64,000 nucleotides of DNA from Geomonas sp. Red32 (GTDB lineage Bacteria; Desulfobacterota; Desulfuromonadia; Geobacterales; Geobacteraceae), in NCBI RefSeq assembly GCF_023652955.1, contig NZ_JAKLOY010000008.1:160970-224969 (forward strand), read 5' to 3'. This document shows, in pieces, positions 57,443 through 64,000 of this stretch; position 1 is the stretch's first letter, and the number at the start of each line of letters is the position of its first letter. A program made the position numbers and the translations under genes. Below the pieces are notes generated by a model. The model was not told the origin of the DNA and searched no databases. It saw only the letters and a program-made list of their open reading frames with translations.

Positions 57443-57773
57443 GCCGGAAGTCTACCAGCCTCCCCCTTGTCGGCAACCGAAAGGTGTACCGGTTTCAACG
57501 GTCCAGGAGGTGCTGGTCATGGGCACGCCGACCTCATGGCGACAACAAATTACGATGTAATTCCGAGCAAATAGCCGCAGTCCCGCCATTTACTACCGCT
57601 CCGACGGTCCGCCGAGAAGCGGCGATGGTTTTTCCGAATTTCCTGTGTTATTTCTGTTGGTTAAGCTATTTCTTTTCAGGTCCCGGTGAAAAATGGCTTT
57701 TTCTTGCTTCGGGTTTGACAGATGCCGCGAGAATGTTAAAGGTTACCAATATTCCAAACAGGAGGTGGCATGT
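57443..57773. other. Intergenic region between RAYT and parB genes
   Basis: No gene supported. It carries a perfect TTGACA (57715-57720), but no convincing -10 at normal spacing, and the strong parB ribosome site AGGAGGTG at 57760-57767. Confidence 0.35.
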
Positions 57774-58592
57774 ATGGCAACGACCACGGCGGAACAGTAC
57801 GAAAAGGGGAAGCTCTACAACATCCCCCTCGTCCTCATCCATCCGAACCCCAACCAGATGCGGACACACTTCGACGAGGAGGCCTTGGCGAACCTTGCCC
57901 AATCGATCGCCGTTCATGGGGTAATGGAGCCGATCGTGGTTTATCCTGACCCCGATCAACCGGGAACATTCTGCGTCGCGGCGGGGTATCGACGCTGCCT
58001 GGCGGCCCCCTTAGCCATGCTATCGACAATACCGGCCATCTTGACCGATGGAAAACCCGAAGAGGTAATGCTGGTGGAAAACCTGGTGCGTGAGCCATGC
58101 ACCGCTATCGAAAAAGCCGAAGCGCTCGAAGCACTGATGGTTAAGTATGGCTACCAGCCTGCCGACCTGCTGAACCGGATCAATTTGGGCTCAACCCAAA
58201 CCTACGCCCTACTGTCGCTCAACAAACTGCCGGACAGCGTGAAGGACGACCTTCGGAACAATCCTGGCGCGCCTATTGAAGTCCTGGCAAAGATCGCCCA
58301 GGCAGACAGCCGAGCCAAGATGGTGGCGCTGTACAAGAAATACAAGGACAAGGGGTTGATTACCGGCGAAGTGATCGAAAAGGACGTGCAGCCGGCCAAG
58401 CCGGATGAGGAGAAGGAGGTAGACGTGTCGTTCGTGTCCGCCTTTGCGAAGAAAGTGGACGGAGTGGCGCTGGGGAAACTGAAGCCGGCGCAGCTCCAAT
58501 CGATGAAAGGCGACATGGTTACCGCCCGGTCCACCATCGACGCCGTCCTCAAGCACCTCGACGAACTGATCGCAGCCCAGCCATCGCCCTAA
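57774..58592 (+). CDS. Orphan ParB/RepB-type nuclease-fold DNA-binding protein
   Basis: 272 residues from ATG 57774 with AGGAGGTG 6 nt upstream. ParB N-terminal domain: LIHPNPNQMRTHFDEEAL, HGVMEPIVVYP, AAGYRRCLAA (the GxRR CTP-binding-type box) and MLVENLVREPCTAIEKAEA. A KorB/helix-turn-helix region follows (QPADLLNRINLGSTQTYALL), then a charged C-terminus. No parA gene adjoins. Such orphans act in plasmid or phage partition, or as regulators. It is probably part of acquired DNA; a decayed copy of its first part lies 4.3 kb upstream. Confidence 0.87.
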   Translation: MATTTAEQYEKGKLYNIPLVLIHPNPNQMRTHFDEEALANLAQSIAVHGVMEPIVVYPDPDQPGTFCVAAGYRRCLAAPLAMLSTIPAILTDGKPEEVMLVENLVREPCTAIEKAEALEALMVKYGYQPADLLNRINLGSTQTYALLSLNKLPDSVKDDLRNNPGAPIEVLAKIAQADSRAKMVALYKKYKDKGLITGEVIEKDVQPAKPDEEKEVDVSFVSAFAKKVDGVALGKLKPAQLQSMKGDMVTARSTIDAVLKHLDELIAAQPSP

Positions 58593-58647
58593 ACACTGCC
58601 GAAACCGGTGAGGTGGGCACTTCCGCTAGAGGAGGAAGCGCCCACCA

Positions 58648-58669
58648 CGCCTTTCATCCTTGAAAGGCG
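58648..58669. terminator. Hairpin downstream of parB
   Basis: 9-bp stem CGCCTTTCA / TGAAAGGCG with a 4-nt loop, preceded by a GGTGGGC/GCCCACC hairpin at about 58611-58646. No U-run follows on the plus strand, so termination is uncertain. Confidence 0.45.
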
Positions 58670-58820
58670 ATAAAGGGTGAGGTTCATGAAATTATGCGTC
58701 GCTACCGTCTCGGGAGGGGAGAAACGCATAAAATCATGGGCCCCCTCCCTCTTGGGCAAGTTGCAAAATCATCCGCGGAGATTGCAACACCGCAAGCCTG
58801 GCCCCAGCCTTTGCCCCAAG

Positions 58821-60725
58821 TTACCTACGTCCCCCCGGTGGTTCTCTATTGTAAGCTTCGGTTAAAGCTTCAAGAGCTTTGTATAAATGTCCATCCAAGA
58901 TTCTTCTAAGGGTATCACTGCTGAGCTTTGGGGACAATTCCTGCTGCTTAGCATTTAACAGGGACACTATTTCACGTAATACAGGGAGTTCATCAACAAG
59001 TTGGTGAATAGTATGTGGAATTTCATACCTCCTGCATATTGCGTACGCAACAGTGAACTTTTTGGGAGGCGGAATCTTTATGAACCTTTCAACAAAATCA
59101 GCGGGTGAAATATATGAGAAGATTGGCACTTCACTAAGATCATAATCTTCATCATTTGACAGTGTGACCATGCTATAAAACTTATTTTCATCCTGAATAA
59201 GCTTATCCATTAGAGCAGTCGCAATTAGAGGTAGTTTCTCTAGGTGTGACTTTTCTAGCATATCAGTGTAAAACTTAAACACTTGCTTAAATTCATCTGA
59301 ATCTTTTTCAGCAAATGACAGGCCACCCCACTGTTCACGATCTAGAAATCCCAAATAACGTTTTTGCTTTTGTTCTAATCTTCCGGTGGTTTTTAAATGT
59401 AGGATGTGCTTCTCAGCCAGTTCTTTGATTTCATCATGTGTTGTGTTAATGATTCCGCGGCGTGATAGGTAGATTAAAATTCCTGTTACATGCAATACTA
59501 TCCCTGCGCTATCGTACTCCATTCTTCCAAATTCAGCCTGCACTAGTGGCAACAGACTATCGAATTCGTCGTCAGTCAGATCCACGAAATGCCAAAGTCT
59601 AATCCAACTTTTTTGGTTTTCATCGTTAAAATACATGCTTTTGGCTAGCAGGTCTGAAATGATATCTTTTTCTATTTTGCCCGTATCTATTATAGATTTC
59701 CATGTATTATAATCTAATAAAGTGTTGTATGGATCAAATAACACATTGTACTTTTTTACAATATTTGACAGTTTTGTTTCAGTTTCTGTTAGTTCTCTGT
59801 GTAATAGGTTTGTCATGGCAACAGATTTTAGTCCAGGAATTTCATTGATTTTTATCGCATTGCTCTTTATTTCAAATGATAAAACGAATAAAACACGAAG
59901 CAAATGTTGTAACATAGCTTCTTTAGATTGTGCTGACAAATCCAAAACTGAAAATAATCTTTCAAAGTCCCACAAGGCTTGTTTTAGGTGCCTTAGGTTT
60001 TTGTATCCAGAAGCATTGTGAATATCCTTAATTAACTTACGGTTCCTTACTAAAAACAGTCGTGCTTCCTCATCGCTAACTTTTCCACAAAAATCTTCGA
60101 GGGCAGTATCTATATCGGGTTCAACCTGGAAGGTTTTACCTATAAGTTTTTCCTTTACGTCAGCATACTTTGCTTGCAGGTTTTCACGATTTTGATCATG
60201 CCTAAATAGCTCTTCCTCGTTGGCAATAATCACCGATTTGAAGCCTTGATGCTCGACAAAGTGGTTAATGTAGCCTAGAACATTGTGAACATCCATGGGG
60301 CAACGTTCCAGATCGTCAAATATCAGGACACACCCTTCAGTATTTTTGAGGTAATCTGGTATCTTTATGTCTGGAATTTGCGAGTTAATTGAGACCGAAT
60401 CGCCGTCCACGTCCAGGTCTACTTTCAGGGTGGCCTTGAGCGCGCCTTTTAAAACTTTACCTGCTAAGGCCATCCCTTTATGGGATAGTACAGGATGAAG
60501 CTGCTGGAAAAAAATACTCTCTATTTCAGAAAAGGATGTTACACCGTACAAGCTAACGTAAATCGATTTTATTCCTTTTTTTTGCAGCCTTTCTTGGAAT
60601 TTATTGATAAACCAAGACTTACCAGACCCCCATGGACCTTTTAAAAGTACTGCATATTCAGGAGAATGCGCCAGTCCACAGTAGTAATCAAGAAACCGCA
60701 CTATATGCTGGTTCAATTCGGTCAT
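58821..60725 (-). CDS. KAP-family P-loop NTPase
   Basis: 634 residues with AGAGGT 6 nt upstream of ATG 60725. Walker A GPWGSGKS (30-37), Walker B VLIFDDLER (133-141), and the KAP pattern KSIYVSLYGV after the first strand and SVIIANEEEL after Walker B. The C-terminal 400 residues are helical and unrecognised. No membrane insertion is evident, unlike eukaryotic KAP proteins. Base composition is strikingly AT-rich against flanking genes, marking horizontal transfer. KAP NTPases occur in bacterial antiphage and conflict systems; here no effector domain is visible, so this role is inference. Confidence 0.85.
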   Translation of the reverse strand: MTELNQHIVRFLDYYCGLAHSPEYAVLLKGPWGSGKSWFINKFQERLQKKGIKSIYVSLYGVTSFSEIESIFFQQLHPVLSHKGMALAGKVLKGALKATLKVDLDVDGDSVSINSQIPDIKIPDYLKNTEGCVLIFDDLERCPMDVHNVLGYINHFVEHQGFKSVIIANEEELFRHDQNRENLQAKYADVKEKLIGKTFQVEPDIDTALEDFCGKVSDEEARLFLVRNRKLIKDIHNASGYKNLRHLKQALWDFERLFSVLDLSAQSKEAMLQHLLRVLFVLSFEIKSNAIKINEIPGLKSVAMTNLLHRELTETETKLSNIVKKYNVLFDPYNTLLDYNTWKSIIDTGKIEKDIISDLLAKSMYFNDENQKSWIRLWHFVDLTDDEFDSLLPLVQAEFGRMEYDSAGIVLHVTGILIYLSRRGIINTTHDEIKELAEKHILHLKTTGRLEQKQKRYLGFLDREQWGGLSFAEKDSDEFKQVFKFYTDMLEKSHLEKLPLIATALMDKLIQDENKFYSMVTLSNDEDYDLSEVPIFSYISPADFVERFIKIPPPKKFTVAYAICRRYEIPHTIHQLVDELPVLREIVSLLNAKQQELSPKLSSDTLRRILDGHLYKALEALTEAYNREPPGGRR

Positions 60726-60788
60726 TGTTACCTCTTGACAAAGCTAGTGAACCAAGAAAGGTTCCTCAGCATAATTTGTGGAGGGTAA

Positions 60789-60883
60789 GGGGGGCATGCG
60801 TTCCATGCGTTTCTCAGAACACAACCTCGCTTTGCGTCTCCCGTTCAACCCCAAAACACATGAATGCATGACCGTTCCCTCTT
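60789..60883. repeat. REP-like element, left of the PP2C gene
   Basis: GGGGGGCATGCGTTCCATGC (60789-60808) and AATGCATGACCGTTCCCTCTT-type complement (60863-60883, first 20 bases AATGCATGACCGTTCCCTCT) form a degraded inverted pair. It is a diverged copy of the element at 61764-61863. A 16-bp tandem duplicate (TCTTCCGTCCCCGGCC) follows at about 60880-60913. Confidence 0.65.
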
Positions 60884-60922
60884 CCGTCCCCGGCCTCTTC
60901 CGTCCCCGGCCTCTTCCGTACC

Positions 60923-61690
60923 CTACGCTGTGCGACCCTGGGCGATCCGCACCAGCACCACCGAGACGTTGTCTCTGCCCCCGCGTGCGTTTGCTGCGGA
61001 AACCAACCGGTCGGCGAGAGCCTCCAGAGTGCCAACGTGAGAGGACAGCAACTCCTGCAAGTCATCGTCGGTCACCATGTCGGTCAGGCCGTCGGAACAG
61101 AGCAAAAGGGTGTCATGCCCATCCAACGACACGGTCTTCAGCTCAGGCACCGGCGGCTCACCGCACCCCACTGCCTGGGTAAGGGTGTGGAAGTGCCGCT
61201 CCGCAATCAGCTCCCGGTCAAGACCGCTCGACAACAGTTCGTCACCTACAGTCTGATCGCAGGCGATCTGCGCCAGCGTTCCCTCCGGAAACGAGCCCGG
61301 GCACGAAGAAAACCGGTACGCCCGGCTATCGCCGACGCTCAAGATGTAGGCGGTACCTTCTCTGACGACTGCGATGACAAGGGTGGTTCCCATGCCGGCA
61401 AGGGCTGGGGATGCCTCTGCCCTCCCCTTTATCGCACCATGCGCGGCCTGGACGGCCCCCTTCATAAGACTGCCGAGTGCGTCGTCAACCGCGGCCGCAA
61501 GGGCCGGCAGCATGATAGCGGCTACGGTCTCGATGGCGAGAGAACTTGCCGTTTCGCCGGCATTATGCCTCCCGATCCCATCGGCGAGCAGGTAGAGCCC
61601 CAGCCGGTCATCGCTGAACACGCAGTCCTCATTGTTCTGCCGAAGGAGGCCGGGATCGGACTTCTGCGCTGATACTGTTGCTGTCGGCAT
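60923..61690 (-). CDS. PP2C-family serine/threonine protein phosphatase
   Basis: 255 residues, AGGAGA upstream of ATG 61690. PP2C motifs: SDPGLLRQNNED (metal-binding ED), ADGIGRHNAGE (D37; the usual GMGGH reads GIGRH), SVGDSRAYR, LCSDGLTDMV and GGRDNVSVVLVRI. It dephosphorylates Ser/Thr residues, usually opposing a Hanks-type kinase, but no kinase gene is adjacent. Inverted REP-like elements bracket the gene on both sides, suggesting it moved or was captured as a unit. Confidence 0.9.
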   Translation of the reverse strand: MPTATVSAQKSDPGLLRQNNEDCVFSDDRLGLYLLADGIGRHNAGETASSLAIETVAAIMLPALAAAVDDALGSLMKGAVQAAHGAIKGRAEASPALAGMGTTLVIAVVREGTAYILSVGDSRAYRFSSCPGSFPEGTLAQIACDQTVGDELLSSGLDRELIAERHFHTLTQAVGCGEPPVPELKTVSLDGHDTLLLCSDGLTDMVTDDDLQELLSSHVGTLEALADRLVSAANARGGRDNVSVVLVRIAQGRTA

Positions 61691-61763
61691 AGTTTCTCCT
61701 ACCCTTTCCTCACAGCACCCTCACTTCGAAGGTGGAGGGAAAACCGATCTTACGGGGACGTCG

Positions 61764-61863
61764 AAGGGGACGGTCATGCGTTCTTTACGTTTACCTACCT
61801 TTCATCGTGATGGCGAGACCGGCCCTACATAGAGAAACGCATGCAACGCATGACCGTCCCCTT
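61764..61863. repeat. REP-like element, right of the PP2C gene
   Basis: Perfect 19-bp inverted repeat: AAGGGGACGGTCATGCGTT at 61764-61782 and its complement at 61845-61863, spacer 62 bp. It matches, in inverted orientation, the element at 60789-60883. Confidence 0.8.
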
Positions 61864-61880
61864 GCTTTGCCCCATCAGCT

Positions 61881-62537
61881 TCAGCTCTCAGAATCACAAG
61901 CCAGCTCTTGGCTACTCTTTGGCAACCCACTCGACTCCTCTTCTTCATCAGTGGGCGGTCTTGAAAAAGGGTGTGGAGGACGAGCAGATCTACTTAAGCC
62001 TAAAGGGCGACCAAAATTGACCCTAGTGAACCTGTATATTCCACATTTGAGAAGCACTGCCATGCAAATTGTGCAGGCTACAAATTGAGCATGTTCTGGC
62101 GTCTTAGTACTCTCTAACAGTATTTTAAGATTCGTTTGGTAGATATCAGATTGATGTGCCCATCTAATTATTTCATAAAGGCGTGATTTTTGACGGGTAG
62201 TTCCTAATGCTTGGTCTTGTAAATCGTGAGCGAAATCATTCCGTACTTTTCGCAACATTTGTAAAGCATGTTCAAAATCAGGGGATATTAGTCCGAGTCT
62301 ATGGGCAAGTGCAATTTCAGAGGAAAAAGTTCCTAGAGCCCTATCTGTGTCAAATAAAGAGTCAACACCGCTTGGGTGGGGGAGCAATACATGCTTAAGC
62401 AAGGCCTCAAGGTCCACATCAATTCGAGCGGCGGCGAGTATCACCGCTGCACGTTCACTTTCGCGCGCAAGTGAACCCATAAAACCAAAAATGTCTTTCA
62501 TAAGTTCTACTTCTTGTTGATCTATCAGCGTATCCAT
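61881..62537 (-). CDS. MtlR-like (mannitol-repressor family) protein
   Basis: 218 residues from ATG 62537 (AGGAG 6 nt upstream). The core matches MtlR: ESERAAVILAAARIDVDLEA, ALGTFSSEIALAHRLGLI and MLRKVRNDFAHDL. MtlR acts as a corepressor-like factor in enterobacteria, but many homologues sit in accessory regions without sugar genes, as here. The C-terminal 45 residues are Pro/Ser/Glu-rich and disordered. GC content is lower than in the core genes. Confidence 0.75.
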   Translation of the reverse strand: MDTLIDQQEVELMKDIFGFMGSLARESERAAVILAAARIDVDLEALLKHVLLPHPSGVDSLFDTDRALGTFSSEIALAHRLGLISPDFEHALQMLRKVRNDFAHDLQDQALGTTRQKSRLYEIIRWAHQSDIYQTNLKILLESTKTPEHAQFVACTICMAVLLKCGIYRFTRVNFGRPLGLSRSARPPHPFSRPPTDEEEESSGLPKSSQELACDSES

Positions 62538-62619
62538 CACCTACTCCTATGGTCTAATAGGTCCAACTGTGTAATTGAGCCCAATTGGGCAGAACCCACG
62601 ACTCGCGGGGCCGCCTCAT

Positions 62620-62695
62620 GGACGTTCTTAAGAAACAAAGATTCTAATAGTCGCAGCTCAACGTGGATTAGAATCTCAAAATCTTAAGAACGTCC
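62620..62695. repeat. Long imperfect inverted repeat (29-nt arms)
   Basis: Arms 62620-62648 and 62667-62695 begin and end with GGACGTTCTTAAG / CTTAAGAACGTCC and share AGATTCTAAT / ATTAGAATCT; 24 of 29 positions pair, around an 18-nt loop. It resembles the repeat ends linked to RAYT or IS200-type transposases. Confidence 0.75.
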
Positions 62696-62789
62696 CGGGG
62701 AAGTACCCTTGTCTGCTGGGTCTTTGGGCAATTGATTCTTATGATCTTATATCCATCCCCATGTCCTTGCTTGGGAGGTATAAACGCGA

Positions 62790-63020
62790 TCAAAAATCGA
62801 TCTGGAATATATAATTGATATTGTACAAGGTTTCATTTCCGTCTTTATCGGCGACTAAGAAACAATCTTCGCCTACATCTTTGACTAAATATTCCTTAAG
62901 AGAGGCAGTGGTATAGTCTTCTTTGCAAGTTATAATAAGCCCAGCCCTTGACCAACAGTCATTCCAAAACCTAACTTTTTTACCCTGCAGGCTCAGTAAA
63001 GCTTCTCTCACATTTTTCAT
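62790..63020 (-). CDS. Small AT-rich hypothetical protein
   Basis: 76 residues, AAGAGGCG about 5 nt upstream of ATG 63020. Predicted mainly beta (GKKVRFWNDCWSRAGLIITC, ETLYNINYIFQIDF), somewhat like a small Sm- or SH3-type barrel, but no family is recognised. Clearly AT-rich, consistent with foreign origin. Confidence 0.6.
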   Translation of the reverse strand: MKNVREALLSLQGKKVRFWNDCWSRAGLIITCKEDYTTASLKEYLVKDVGEDCFLVADKDGNETLYNINYIFQIDF

Positions 63021-63115
63021 TTTATCGCCTCTTAATTTAGCTGAATAATAGTCGACTTGACAAACTTAGCAGGGTTGATTAGCCGAGTCCTTTTCTCAGC
63101 CTTACCGTTGACCGC

Positions 63116-63382
63116 CTACCGCTCGGTCCACTCCGCCACCGTTACCGGCTTGAGTTTGTTGACCCGAGAGGGCAGGCAGATTCTTGCTCCATGATTTTTA
63201 AGGCATTTCTCATTTGTTAATTTCACTTTTTTCGGATTGACCATCACGCGTTCAAACATTTGCCCCCTCACTTTACCTTGCCAACATCGGGGTGAGCGGC
63301 GGAGCGTCTCAACTTTTTCAAGCTGGATAACACTCACCACGTGCGGAGACCGTCTCCACCCATTTGGTTGGGCTCTTGTCAT
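63116..63382 (-). CDS. Possible small protein, weakly supported
   Basis: An 88-codon frame from ATG 63382 with GGAAAG just upstream, or 42 codons from ATG 63244 (MVNPKKVKLTNEKCLKNHGA). No recognised family. The rest of 63021-63402 holds nothing identifiable. Could be non-coding. Confidence 0.25.
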   Translation of the reverse strand: MTRAQPNGWRRSPHVVSVIQLEKVETLRRSPRCWQGKVRGQMFERVMVNPKKVKLTNEKCLKNHGARICLPSRVNKLKPVTVAEWTER

Positions 63383-63402
63383 CTTTCCACGTTGTCAATT
63401 CA

Positions 63403-63890
63403 TCAGTGGCTGGACTTACCTTTACCACTCTGCCTGTCCTTATAGCCCCTTACGGGAAGGACAACCCTAAACCCATGCAGTATCGAGTCACCTTTCGGTG
63501 CAGGCCCCACAAACCTACAGGTATCCCTTTGACGGCAGTACTCCTTAGGATTTTGTTCTAAACAATATATCTCGCGTGGATCTACGTCCTCGCTCCATTC
63601 GCAGACATTTGTACTCACCAGGACGTTCGGCTTCTTCAACCGCGCAGCGTTTTTAGTTACCGCGATGTACTCAAGCTGTGCCTCGGAGGGTAGTCGGTAA
63701 TATTTACCCGTTAACTTTTTCAATGTCTCTACAAACTTATGAGCATCATTCATATCAGGATCTTCATATGGTAAGTGGTAATTGACCGGCTCATGGAAAC
63801 ACCTAGGGTCATAGTCTTTCCCATCTACAGAGTAAACCTGGCCACGTGTCACCAATTCAGAGCTGATATAGAATGATCTTGCCCGCCATT
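63403..63890 (-). pseudogene. 5'-truncated formylglycine-generating-enzyme (SUMF1/FGE-sulfatase) domain gene
   Basis: Minus-strand frame with FGE-sulfatase marks: SFYISSELVTRGQVYSV, TGKYYRLPSEAQLEYIAVT, NVCEWSEDV and GFRVVLPVR at the end. The match already starts before any usable start codon (only a TTG at 63855 or GTG at 63852 inside the domain), and the frame closes at TAA 63904-63906. The 5' end is missing and an IS3-type transposase begins 47 bp away, so insertion probably cut the gene. FGE-fold proteins often serve as effectors or iron-oxidase-like enzymes in accessory modules. Confidence 0.7.
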
Positions 63891-63936
63891 GACGGACGCC
63901 TTGTTAAGCGAGTAAAGTTCGCGACAGAGGTGATCC

Positions 63937-64000
63937 GTGAAGAAAGCAGAAGCACAAAAGAAGACTCGCAACCGTTACTCTCCGCAGTTCAAGGATGAAG
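63937..64000 (+). CDS. Start of an IS3-type transposase OrfA (runs off the right edge)
   Basis: GTG 63937 with GAGGTGAT 5 nt upstream begins MKKAEAQKKTRNRYSPQFKDE, the N-terminus typical of IS3-family OrfA helix-turn-helix proteins (RYSPEFKEEA pattern). Only 21 codons are visible. The left IS end should lie between about 63890 and 63930 but cannot be fixed without the right end. Confidence 0.65.
   Translation, partial: MKKAEAQKKTRNRYSPQFKDE

Noticed and set aside
57715..57745. Sigma-70 promoter for parB from the perfect TTGACA at 57715
   Set aside because: No acceptable -10 hexamer at 16-18 bp spacing, so not listed as a promoter.
63040..63140. tRNA-like stretch on the minus strand (GGCGGAGTGGACCGAGCGGT)
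   Set aside because: No matching acceptor stem, anticodon arm or GGTTCGA T-loop; chance similarity to a tRNA-Ser D-arm.

Overview
The window looks like a chromosomal piece of a high-GC Geobacter-type deltaproteobacterium (Geobacteraceae/Desulfuromonadia). This is inferred from gene content, not from a marker gene: a type IV pilus block with PilY1 and PilD, an acetate-type symporter (DUF485 + ActP), many two-component systems with sigma-54 response regulators, MnmH, and paired small Cys-rich proteins. No rRNA, tRNA or CRISPR array was seen.

Layout. (1) 1-13196, all on the minus strand: pilD, a histidine kinase, a sigma-54 response regulator, two DsbC-like thiol isomerases and a giant PilY1 that runs off the left edge. 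A good sigma-54 promoter lies just before the dsbC-dsbC-pilY1 unit. (2) 13197-14276: a non-coding 21-bp minisatellite with a second array in inverted orientation. (3) 14277-26569: core genes valS, a response regulator with a long Pro/Ala/Glu-rich tail, a serine hydrolase, a DUF2914 protein, argJ, secA, mnmH and a DUF2156 protein. (4) 27013-32469: a double-Cache histidine kinase and sigma-54 regulator, followed by a sigma-54 promoter preceded by TTTGCA-N4-TGCAAA palindromes and a three-gene unit of unknown membrane and Cys-rich proteins. (5) 33334-41037: two sodium:solute symporter systems (DUF485-ActP and DUF4212-SSS) with a DUF294 nucleotidyltransferase and a degenerate paralogue around the second, then a TIM-barrel protein. 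(6) 41027-48326: uspA, ald, a ccdAB toxin-antitoxin pair with a visible operator, an inositol-phosphatase-family gene, a ferritin-like gene, and an overlapping sulfatase-like / methyltransferase / small-protein cluster. (7) 48505-53242: another kinase/sigma-54 regulator pair with a divergent orphan NitT/TauT-type binding protein.

(8) 53243-64000 is accessory. It holds relics of a YoeB toxin and of a ParB-like gene, an exported protein joining a SecD-like periplasmic domain to a caspase-like peptidase, a convergent DUF4384 protein, a REP-associated (RAYT) transposase, an orphan ParB, an AT-rich KAP-type NTPase, a PP2C phosphatase bracketed by inverted REP-like repeats, an MtlR-like protein, a small AT-rich protein, a 5'-truncated formylglycine-generating-enzyme-like gene and the start of an IS3-type transposase at the right edge.

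The most unusual items are the SecD-caspase fusion with its DUF4384 neighbour, the sigma-54 control circuit around 26.9-30.8 kb, the pilus adhesin operon that carries its own disulfide isomerases, and the inverted minisatellite arrays upstream of pilD.
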